A DNA stretch of 5,655 nucleotides, taken from DASYAN01 sp036501345 (GTDB lineage: Bacteria; Chloroflexota; Ktedonobacteria; Ktedonobacterales; Ktedonobacteraceae). The notes below the pieces were generated by a model. The model had not been told where the DNA came from, did no database searches, and saw only the letters and a list, made by a program, of their open reading frames with translations. The position numbers and the translations under genes are program-made. The stretch is from NCBI GenBank assembly GCA_036501345.1, contig DASYAN010000156.1, positions 1 to 5,655 of the forward strand, read 5' to 3'. How positions within the stretch are numbered: position 1 is the first letter of the stretch; every line of letters begins with the position of its first letter. Below, piece after piece: positions 1 to 5,496 of this stretch.

Positions 1-756
1 GAGAGGTTCAGCCAGTTCATATTCGCTCTGAGCAGAATAGAGTCCTGCCAGATTATCGAGAGTAGTGGCAATTTCGGGATGTTCAGGGCCCCACACATTC
101 TCGTAGATATCCAGAGCTCGCAGATAGAGCGGCTTTGCCTGCTCGTATTTGCCCTGGTCACAGCAGAGTAAAGCTAGGTTATTGAGTGTGATAGCGGTTT
201 CAGGATGTTCAACTCCCCATACATTCTCTCTAATAGTCAGTGACCGCAGATAGAGAGGTCCCGCCAACTCATATTTGCCCTGAGATCGGTAGAGATTTGC
301 TAGATTATCAATGATGGTAGCTGTAGAGCTATGCTCAGAACCCAATCCTTTCTCGGCGATGATTAGGGCTTGTTGATAAAGAGGTTTGGCTTGGTCGTAT
401 TTGCCTTGGACAGAGTAAAGTTGTGCCAGATTGTCAAGAATAGTAGCGACCTCGGGGTGTTCAGTGCCCCATGTCTTCTCATAAATATCGAGAGCTTGTC
501 GATAGAGCGGTTCGACCAACTCGTATTTGCCCTGATCACAGTAGAGTCTTGCTAGGTTATTGAGTGTGATAGCGGTTTCAGGATGGTCAGTTCCCCGAAC
601 TTTCTCCCTAATAGTCAGGGCTCGCTGGTAAAGAGGTCCAGCCAGCTCATATTTGCCCTGGGATCGGTAGAGGTTTGCCAGATTATCAACGATGGTAGCT
701 GTAGAGCTATGTTCAGCTCCCAGCTTTTCTTCAGTGATGGTAAGAGCCCGCTGGTA
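1..756 (-). repeat. Two copies of a 378-bp higher-order repeat (three TPRs each)
   Basis: Positions 1-378 and 379-756 align in register at an offset of exactly 378 bp. In the stretch from 181 against 559 I count about 20 mismatches in roughly 158 bases (about 87% identity). The first ~180 bases of each copy are less alike. At protein level the EHSSTATI(V/I)DNLANLYRS motif recurs at residues 836 and 962, 126 residues apart, followed in the same order by HPETAITLNNLA and then HPE(V/I)AT(I/T)LDNLA. This indicates that a block of three TPRs was duplicated as a unit after the single units had diverged. Confidence 0.85.
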
Positions 757-1356
757 AAGAGGTTCGGCTTGCTCATATTTACTCTGGTCACAGTAGAGCA
801 ATGCCAGATTATTCAGAGTAGTAGCGATCTCGGGATGCTCGCCATTGACTAGATCGAGATGTAATTCGCTAGGTCGGGATGTACCCCATACCTTCTCTTT
901 GATCGTCAACGTTCGTTGATAGAGTAGTTCGGCTTGCTCATATTTGCCCTGAGACCGATAGAGTAGAGCTAAGTTATCCAGAGTAGTAGCAAACTGAGCA
1001 TGTTCGGTTCCCCAAACTTTCTCACAGATATCGAGAGCTCGCAGATAGACTGGTTCGGCTTGCTCATATTTGCCCTGGGCAAAGTAGAGTAAGGCTAGAT
1101 TGTTGAGTCTTGTAGCAGTCTCAGAAGGTTCAACCTCCGCTGCTTGTTCTTCGGTAGTCGTCAGGGATTGCTGATAGAATAGTTTGGCCTGCTCATATTC
1201 CTCCTGGTCATGAGGAAGCAAAACCAAATTATTGAGTGTGGTAGCTGAGAAATGCCTAGCCCTCAATACTCTCTCTTTGAGAGCTGAAGATCGCTGCAAA
1301 AGCGACTTGGCCTGCTCATATTTGCCCTGGTCATGGTAGAGTAAAGCTAGATCGTT
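1..1356 (-). repeat. TPR-encoding tandem array, 126-bp (42-aa) period
   Basis: Eleven clear units occur, each opening with N/D-N/D-L-A-x-L-Y-x-x-Q-G-K-Y-E-Q-A and followed by PLYQRAL-I-E and EHPE-AT-L. They begin at residues 622, 663, 706, 748, 803, 845, 887, 929, 971, 1013 and 1055. A degenerate twelfth unit lies upstream at about residue 577. The 42-residue period is that of kinesin-light-chain-like TPR modules. Spacing is exactly 42 for most units. Exceptions are the first two (41 and 43) and the 748-to-803 step (55), which carries a 13-residue insertion. The second unit is degenerate (LLPHDQEEY, and its EHP motif is lost). The array continues past the window edge. Confidence 0.92.
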
Positions 1357-3219
1357 GAGTATGATTGCAGTCTCGGGATGCTCAGCACCCAACACTTCCT
1401 CATAAATACTTAGAGCGTGCAGCAAGAACTGTAGAGCTTGTTCATAATAGACATGTTTTCTCAGCATGTTTGCTGCTAGATGGAGTAAATTGGCTGCCTC
1501 TAAGAAAATCAAATTGTAGTGTTCAATGAGAAAAACGCAGTTTTGAACCTGGAGAAAATAGGGTTGACATTCAAGCCACGTCGCTGTGTCGGTACTTGGA
1601 AAAGCATGTTCAATAGCTCGTATAACCCGCTCAGCCCATAGCCGTTGGGTGTCCGTATCCATTTCATCTTTCAGCATCGTCTGTATAAGCCAATGGAGAC
1701 TGACTAGGCCTGGTGTAGTATTGTTCTGTATGAGCGAAAATTGGCGCAAATCCTTGATAGCTTGATGTAACGCGAGGGGGTCACTGGCAACAGGTTCAAG
1801 CACAGGACCGAGTTCTATACTACCTTTTGTAATCATCTCTTCGGGAATAGCATCAGGATCGAGAAATACACACAGGCGCAGGAACTCAGCGGCGTCTGGG
1901 TTTGCCTGTTCCACTGCCTGAAAGGAGATTGACCATGTTGTCACAATACCTTCAGGATACCTAGAGACCAAATGACCATGCTGTTCAAGCCATTCCTTGT
2001 GATACTCCTCATAGAGTGCTAAGTAGCCCGAGAGGCTACATCTAGTCTCTTGGATATAGGCTCCTGCTTGATCAAGAGCGAGGGGGAATGCACCTAGAAG
2101 GGTAATGATAGCTTCTGCCTCAGATCTGGCTTTGAATGTCACTTGGTCGAGTGTTGCCTCTGGAGAAAGAGTCTTGGCACGACGCAACAATAACAATATG
2201 GCCTCTTCCTGGTCCATCTGCTCAACTCTGATCATGTGAACAAGGCTACTAATTGCCTGTGCATGCGTGGTAAGCAGGATATGTCCTCCAGTGATCGTAT
2301 TGGTTGCAGGCAAATAGTGATCAAGGATCTCGGGATCGTTGGCATTATCATGCTCGAAATTATCAATAATAAGCAGCCAATTCTGCTGCCTTGCCAACCA
2401 TGCTTTGACTGTTATAACAGTCACTTGCGGATCTTCAGCCTCCTGGATGCGTAGGTTGAGCTGACTAGCTATGGCCACAAAGTCAGCTAGTAGGCCCTCT
2501 GGAGTAGCTGCTTTGATCCAGAACACGTAACGATACTCTTGCCAGTAGCGATAGGCATACTCCAGAGCAATCTGTGTTTTGCCGATGCCACCAAGATCAC
2601 TGATTTCCTGAGCCTGAGTCAAGGCTATGGTTTTTGCTGATCTAAAAGTATCATGCAGCTGTTTAAGGAGATCTTCGCGGCCTGTAAAGAATGGATTGCG
2701 ATGATAAGGTACGTTCCAGACGCGTGACTCGGGAACTGGATGGTGGGCTATTTGTGTCGAGGTGATATCCGCAATCATTGCTTGGAGTCCCTCAACCACG
2801 TTGAGCCAAGCTTCATCGCTGTTGAACCAGTGCTTGCTCTGAACAGGAATCCCATCTTTAGGAAGTACTGGGAGTTTGCTGAAGGGAACGCCCTCCCATA
2901 AAACAGGACGCACTATGATGGGAATAACACGAGCCTCTCCTGCCTTATGTCGTTCCAGTGCTTGTATTATGTCCTTACTATAGTAGTCTGAGGCGAGGAA
3001 GTCAGCACTGATAAGGAGCAGTATGATCTGGGCTGCATTGAGATCCTGGTCAATCTTCTGTTCCCAATCTGCTTTTGTGCTGATGTTGCAAGTATGCCAA
3101 CCAATGATCGTCTTCTGATGGCGTAAAGAACTTAAGTGTGCTTCTAGTTCCTCACACATTGCTTTGTCTTTGTGGCAATATAAACAGAAGATATTAATTG
3201 GCTTTCCTTGCTCTGGCAT
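1..3219 (-). CDS. TIR / NB-ARC / TPR-repeat protein (bacterial NLR-like STAND ATPase), 3' end outside window
   Basis: The frame is open for 1073 codons from ATG at 3219 and has no stop before position 1, so the C-terminus is missing. Residues ~7-150 form a TIR domain: β-strand INIFCLYCHKD, then WHTCNIS, then IILLLISADFLASDYY, then ALERHKAGEARVIPII. Residues ~175-400 form an NB-ARC core: a Walker A-like loop DLGGIGKT (208-215), Walker B WLLIIDN (281-287), the 'LLTTH' strand (315-319) and a GLPL-like FPLALDQAG (378-386). Residues ~430-570 are a winged-helix/linker region with an MHD-like SLHWLIQ (507-513). TPR units fill ~575-1073. In this family TIR domains are NAD+ hydrolases or scaffolds, the NB-ARC is an ATP switch, and the TPRs sense a ligand; a role in defence or signalling is inferred. 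Position 83 of the TIR is Asp where relatives have Glu, position 208 is Asp for Gly, and position 319 is His for Arg. The start at 3219 fits the family N-terminus; the only upstream in-frame alternative is GTG at 3228, and the next stop is at 3268-3270. Confidence 0.93.
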   Translation of the reverse strand, partial: MPEQGKPINIFCLYCHKDKAMCEELEAHLSSLRHQKTIIGWHTCNISTKADWEQKIDQDLNAAQIILLLISADFLASDYYSKDIIQALERHKAGEARVIPIIVRPVLWEGVPFSKLPVLPKDGIPVQSKHWFNSDEAWLNVVEGLQAMIADITSTQIAHHPVPESRVWNVPYHRNPFFTGREDLLKQLHDTFRSAKTIALTQAQEISDLGGIGKTQIALEYAYRYWQEYRYVFWIKAATPEGLLADFVAIASQLNLRIQEAEDPQVTVITVKAWLARQQNWLLIIDNFEHDNANDPEILDHYLPATNTITGGHILLTTHAQAISSLVHMIRVEQMDQEEAILLLLRRAKTLSPEATLDQVTFKARSEAEAIITLLGAFPLALDQAGAYIQETRCSLSGYLALYEEYHKEWLEQHGHLVSRYPEGIVTTWSISFQAVEQANPDAAEFLRLCVFLDPDAIPEEMITKGSIELGPVLEPVASDPLALHQAIKDLRQFSLIQNNTTPGLVSLHWLIQTMLKDEMDTDTQRLWAERVIRAIEHAFPSTDTATWLECQPYFLQVQNCVFLIEHYNLIFLEAANLLHLAANMLRKHVYYEQALQFLLHALSIYEEVLGAEHPETAIILNDLALLYHDQGKYEQAKSLLQRSSALKERVLRARHFSATTLNNLVLLPHDQEEYEQAKLFYQQSLTTTEEQAAEVEPSETATRLNNLALLYFAQGKYEQAEPVYLRALDICEKVWGTEHAQFATTLDNLALLYRSQGKYEQAELLYQRTLTIKEKVWGTSRPSELHLDLVNGEHPEIATTLNNLALLYCDQSKYEQAEPLYQRALTITEEKLGAEHSSTATIVDNLANLYRSQGKYELAGPLYQRALTIREKVRGTDHPETAITLNNLARLYCDQGKYELVEPLYRQALDIYEKTWGTEHPEVATILDNLAQLYSVQGKYDQAKPLYQQALIIAEKGLGSEHSSTATIIDNLANLYRSQGKYELAGPLYLRSLTIRENVWGVEHPETAITLNNLALLCCDQGKYEQAKPLYLRALDIYENVWGPEHPEIATTLDNLAGLYSAQSEYELAEPL

Positions 3220-3226
3220 TACAGGC

Positions 3227-3260
3227 ACACTCGTCTTTGTGGATTTCTTTATACAAGTGT
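3227..3260 (-). other. Inverted repeat just upstream of the TIR gene start; no good RBS
   Basis: On the plus strand ACACTCGT (3227-3234) faces ACAAGTGT (3253-3260), giving an 8-bp stem with one mismatch and an 18-nt loop. In the minus-strand transcript this hairpin ends 7 nt before the ATG at 3219. No purine-rich Shine-Dalgarno sequence lies in the usual position; the nearest is a weak ACGAG inside the stem. It might lower or control translation, or be chance. Confidence 0.35.
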
Positions 3261-3312
3261 ATCCTATTTACAGGAGCCTGACAAGAAGCTAAGACTCTTT
3301 GTATTTAAGGAA

Positions 3313-3355
3313 GGCCAGTTTATCTTCTGGATCAATCACAGGAGACGAACTGGCC
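3313..3355 (-). terminator. Two-part hairpin in the gap between the cupredoxin and TIR genes (possible terminator or leader structure)
   Basis: GGCCAGTT (3313-3320) is the perfect complement of AACTGGCC (3348-3355). Inside it, after a 2x2 internal loop, TCTTCTG (3323-3329) pairs with CAGGAGA (3339-3345) with one G-T pair, closing a 9-nt loop. The structure therefore has 8 + 7 bp. It lies 75 nt downstream of the cupredoxin stop on the same strand, which would suit a terminator. However, the bases that follow on that strand (TTCCTTAAATAC) are not a proper T-run. If the candidate promoter at 3398-3426 is real, the hairpin would instead sit in the leader RNA of the TIR gene. Confidence 0.45.
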
Positions 3356-3397
3356 GAAGTTTCTAAACCTGGATGGAGATAAGTATGTTAGGAAGAG

Positions 3398-3426
3398 ATT
3401 ATACTCCTTCCAAGAAAGTGTGTCTC
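3398..3426 (-). promoter_or_regulatory. Candidate sigma-70-type promoter for the TIR-NB-ARC-TPR gene
   Basis: On the minus strand a perfect TATAAT (3403 to 3398) is preceded after 17 nt by GAGACA (3426 to 3421, 4 of 6 consensus positions). Alternatively TTGAGA (3428 to 3423, 5 of 6) sits 19 nt upstream. Transcription would start near 3391 and give a leader of about 170 nt before the ATG at 3219. The promoter begins directly after the TAG stop of the cupredoxin gene (3432-3430), so the TIR gene may have its own promoter rather than depend on read-through. Confidence 0.5.
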
Positions 3427-3429
3427 AAC

Positions 3430-3918
3430 CTATTGTGGCGTCATAGAAGGTGAAGATGTCACGGTAATTGTAGCTTTCATATAAGAGTGAATGCTGCAGT
3501 GATAGGAAAAGGTTCCGGCTGTAGTAAATACAAAAGAATAGGTCTGGTCTTCTGCCACAGTAGAGGATGCAGTGAAGGCATTAGCGGTATCAGGAGTGAT
3601 CGTATGGGCTGCGTCACTAGTATTTGTCCACACAACCTTTGTGCCCTTTGCGACGGTCACGCTTGCTGGACTAAAGGAATATACCTCATTGTTTTCGACT
3701 ATCTTTATATCAACTTCCTGCGCTGACGTCGACGATGTAGTAGCTGCAGTGCTTGGAGTGGATACTGGGCTAGCTGCCGTGGTCGGAGCCGCCGCCGTTG
3801 GGCTGGCTGGTGTACTCGCTGACCCTCCACAGGCTGCGAGGCTAAGAATTGCCATTATGGCAAGCAAAGAAATTAACCAAACGGATCGTGGATAGCGCAA
3901 CTTCTGGAATAAATACAT
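3430..3918 (-). CDS. Cupredoxin (type 1 blue copper) lipoprotein, amicyanin/plastocyanin-like
   Basis: This is a 162-residue, membrane-anchored electron-transfer or copper-binding protein. Residues 12-29 are a hydrophobic signal segment ending in the lipobox L-A-A-C with Cys30 as the lipidation site. Residues 31-66 are a Ser/Thr/Ala/Pro spacer that would hold the domain off the membrane. Residues ~68-155 are one cupredoxin domain: YSFSPASVTVAKGTKVVWTN, then AHTIT, then FSYHCSIHSYM. All four type 1 copper ligands are present: His105, Cys141, His144 and Met147. The C-x2-H-x2-M loop is the short amicyanin type rather than the C-x2-H-x4-M of plastocyanin. ATG at 3918 is fixed by a perfect Shine-Dalgarno sequence. 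The partner redox protein cannot be told from the neighbours: no oxidase or dehydrogenase gene is in view, so the role in electron transfer is inferred from the family. Only the 3' gap separates it from the co-oriented TIR gene. Confidence 0.93.
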   Translation of the reverse strand: MYLFQKLRYPRSVWLISLLAIMAILSLAACGGSASTPASPTAAAPTTAASPVSTPSTAATTSSTSAQEVDIKIVENNEVYSFSPASVTVAKGTKVVWTNTSDAAHTITPDTANAFTASSTVAEDQTYSFVFTTAGTFSYHCSIHSYMKATITVTSSPSMTPQ

Positions 3919-3927
3919 TGGTGAACA

Positions 3928-3935
3928 ACCTCCTT
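3928..3935 (-). promoter_or_regulatory. Strong ribosome binding site of the cupredoxin gene
   Basis: On the minus strand AAGGAGGT lies 9 nt before the ATG at 3918. It is a full match to the anti-Shine-Dalgarno sequence and settles the start codon. It implies high translation, in contrast to the poor initiation region of the TIR gene downstream. Confidence 0.9.
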
Positions 3936-4011
3936 AAACGATAAAGCGTATTTGGTAAGTAGCTGTATACTCTGTCGTATATGCTATAGACTAATACGCC
4001 GATGAGTTACA

Positions 4012-4040
4012 CAGTATCACACAAGAGGAGAGAGATACTG
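4012..4040. promoter_or_regulatory. Inverted repeat in the divergent intergenic region (possible operator)
   Basis: CAGTATC (4012-4018) and GATACTG (4034-4040) are perfect complements separated by 15 nt. Their centres are 22 bp apart, about two helical turns, as expected for a dimeric regulator's site. A shorter dyad, GAGAT-ACTG-ATCTC (4032-4045), overlaps the right arm, and the heptamer ACAGTAT recurs at 4130-4136, after the plus-strand -10. The site lies between the divergent cupredoxin and zinc-ribbon genes. The rest of the 263-bp gap (3919-4181) shows no clear minus-strand promoter; 3960-4000 is merely AT-rich. Confidence 0.3.
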
Positions 4041-4084
4041 ATCTCAGCATAGAAATCCAATTCTACCATCTTTTCCCGGTTGGC

Positions 4085-4113
4085 TAGTCACAGCATCGCG
4101 AATACGCTATAAT
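4085..4113 (+). promoter_or_regulatory. Candidate sigma-70-type promoter of the zinc-ribbon gene
   Basis: TAGTCA (4085-4090, 4 of 6 consensus positions) is followed after exactly 17 nt by a perfect TATAAT (4108-4113). Transcription would start near 4120, leaving a leader of about 60 nt before the ATG at 4182. It is the best promoter match in the divergent gap and would drive the zinc-ribbon gene and probably the gene after it. Confidence 0.6.
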
Positions 4114-4163
4114 GTGTAACGCTGAGGTAACAGTATTGCTGGCTTCAGAGAAGCGATGCGAGC

Positions 4164-4168
4164 AGGAG
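4164..4168 (+). promoter_or_regulatory. Ribosome binding site of the zinc-ribbon gene
   Basis: AGGAG ends 13 nt before the ATG at 4182, a rather long spacing. A second purine run, AAGGG (4171-4175), lies 6 nt before it. The ATG is supported because the codons right after it encode the first zinc-ribbon cysteines (Cys3 and Cys6), so a later start would destroy the domain. Confidence 0.6.
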
Positions 4169-4181
4169 ATAAGGGCAAAAA

Positions 4182-5474
4182 ATGAATTGTCAACAGTGTG
4201 GAAACGAGGTACAGCCAGAAGAGATTTTTTGTGGGCAATGTGGCACTGCAACCCTTGCTTCAGTATTTCCTACCAGCATGGTACCAGGTAGCGAAGACTT
4301 GTCTGGTCCGCAGAAAAATGCATTCACTCCTCCTGAGCAGATTCGTACCCCTCATCCTCAAACACCATCAACTCAAACACCACCTCATCCACAGACTAGG
4401 AACCTATTCTCTCCGCCTGGAGGTCTTTTCACATCTCATCACCCTTCCCAGGGAATGCCGGGGTCTCAGCAGGGAATCGTTGGTGTGCAGCAACACCATA
4501 CAGGGTTTTACCAGGATGCAACCGAAGCAATGTCTTTGCCATCCAATGGGGCTATTGCAGGTCAAGAAGGAGGCAACTCTCAACAAGTGTTCCCTAGCCC
4601 ACAAGTACAAAAAGATCTTCCTGCTATAGGACAGCATAGACTACCAGTTCGACCGCCAACTCAATCGTTACAGGCAGATCAATATATGTTGCCTCGTCCT
4701 TCCCATCCCGGTCAGGTTGCCAGCGGTCAGGGGTATGACTATGGAAGAGCAATCAGACCAGCAATTCCTCCCCAATCCCAAAAGCAGCAGCCTGGATCAA
4801 CAGTTCTGATTGTCTCTATTTGTCTTGTCGTTGCGTTGATCAGTGTTGTTGGCATTACTGCGCTATTTATAAGGGCATCATCCCAGAGCACAGCGAACAA
4901 CGAGCTAGCATCCCCAACCGCTGTACTGCAGCCAATTCCCACAGCGACAGCAACGCCAACACCTCAAGATACACCAACTCCAACCGTTGTTCCCACGCCA
5001 TTGCCTGACTCAGGCTTCATATGGTGTGGTCCTAATTGTACCAATTACGGTTTCAGCGTGGAATATCCAGCTAGTTGGCAACTGGGTGGGGCACCGACAA
5101 ATAATGGCATTCAGTTTACCAACCCTGTGCAACCAGATCAAACCGCGACGTTTAAGGCTGTTGGGCCGACAAGTGGTTCGGCTGGTGATATTCTAAATAG
5201 CGAACTGCAGACCAATTTTATGACCAAACCTGCCTATATTCCTCCCCAAGGGACTGGTGTGACCACATTGGGAGGCGAAACCTGGGTCGCTACTACTATA
5301 TACTATCAGAGTGCTGATCAACAAAGAGAACATGTTGTGATCTATACAATTGTCTATCAGTCAAAGGGATATAGTATTGAGATACAGGCCCCAGATCCTG
5401 ATGGTCAGCAATTTACCCTTGTCTATAATGCGTACTATGCGGCGATGCTTAGTAAATTTTCTTTTGTACAATGA
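4182..5474 (+). CDS. Zinc-ribbon, single-pass membrane protein with Pro/Gln-rich linker and exported C-terminal domain; function unknown
   Basis: This protein has 430 residues. Residues 3-20 form a zinc ribbon, C3-x2-C6 ... C17-x2-C20, each pair followed by Gly, as in short double-zinc-ribbon proteins. Residues ~30-205 are low-complexity, rich in Pro, Gln, Ser and His, and probably disordered. Residues ~207-230 are one transmembrane helix (VLIVSICLVVALISVVGITA) with Lys/Gln before it and Arg after it. Residues ~237-276 are a Thr/Pro/Ala spacer with TPTP runs. Residues ~280-430 are a globular domain that starts with C282-x3-C286 and the motif YGFSVEYPASW (289-299), which recalls PsbP-like domains of bacterial membrane proteins. 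The zinc ribbon is likely cytoplasmic and the C-terminal domain outside. The layout suggests a scaffold or sensor across the membrane, but no catalytic motif is visible. It is followed after 22 nt by a spermidine-synthase-like gene, so the two may be co-transcribed. Confidence 0.88.
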   Translation: MNCQQCGNEVQPEEIFCGQCGTATLASVFPTSMVPGSEDLSGPQKNAFTPPEQIRTPHPQTPSTQTPPHPQTRNLFSPPGGLFTSHHPSQGMPGSQQGIVGVQQHHTGFYQDATEAMSLPSNGAIAGQEGGNSQQVFPSPQVQKDLPAIGQHRLPVRPPTQSLQADQYMLPRPSHPGQVASGQGYDYGRAIRPAIPPQSQKQQPGSTVLIVSICLVVALISVVGITALFIRASSQSTANNELASPTAVLQPIPTATATPTPQDTPTPTVVPTPLPDSGFIWCGPNCTNYGFSVEYPASWQLGGAPTNNGIQFTNPVQPDQTATFKAVGPTSGSAGDILNSELQTNFMTKPAYIPPQGTGVTTLGGETWVATTIYYQSADQQREHVVIYTIVYQSKGYSIEIQAPDPDGQQFTLVYNAYYAAMLSKFSFVQ

Positions 5475-5487
5475 ATGCATCCGCGAT

Positions 5488-5492
5488 GGAGG
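5488..5492 (+). promoter_or_regulatory. Ribosome binding site deciding a TTG start
   Basis: GGAGG lies 4 nt upstream of TTG at 5497. The ATG triplets at 5471, 5475 and 5486 are out of frame with the downstream coding sequence. The first in-frame ATG, at 5539, would remove most of the first membrane helix and has no comparable site upstream, so TTG is preferred. The spacing is short but acceptable. Confidence 0.6.
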
Positions 5493-5496
5493 CCCC

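Noticed and set aside
1..756. CRISPR-like array because of regular repetition
   Set aside because: The period is 126/378 bp, the repeats are imperfect throughout with no unique spacers, and the region is an open reading frame encoding TPRs.
370..852. Two plus-strand open frames (370-555 and 583-852) with similar repeated peptides
   Set aside because: They lie antisense to the TPR array. Their mutual similarity simply reflects the repeated DNA of that array, and they have no ribosome binding site or recognisable domain.
2236..2454. Plus-strand open frame of 72 codons
   Set aside because: It is antisense to the NB-ARC core, whose frame is continuous and has recognisable motifs; the peptide resembles nothing.
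3248..3253. TATAAA on the minus strand close to the TIR gene start as a second promoter
   Set aside because: No acceptable -35 sequence lies 16-18 nt upstream, so the candidate at 3398-3426 is better supported.
3487..3895. Plus-strand frames across the cupredoxin gene (3487-3726 and 3572-3895)
   Set aside because: They are antisense to a gene with signal peptide, lipobox, full copper site and perfect Shine-Dalgarno sequence. The Ala/Val-rich composition comes from the complement of its Ser/Thr/Ala spacer.
4142..4154. GCTTC-AGA-GAAGC hairpin in the leader of the zinc-ribbon gene
   Set aside because: Five base pairs with a 3-nt loop and no further structure or T-run is within chance expectation.
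4198..5196. Alternative frames within the zinc-ribbon gene on both strands
   Set aside because: The 4182-5474 frame has coherent domain order and covers all of them; the others show no domain and no start signal.
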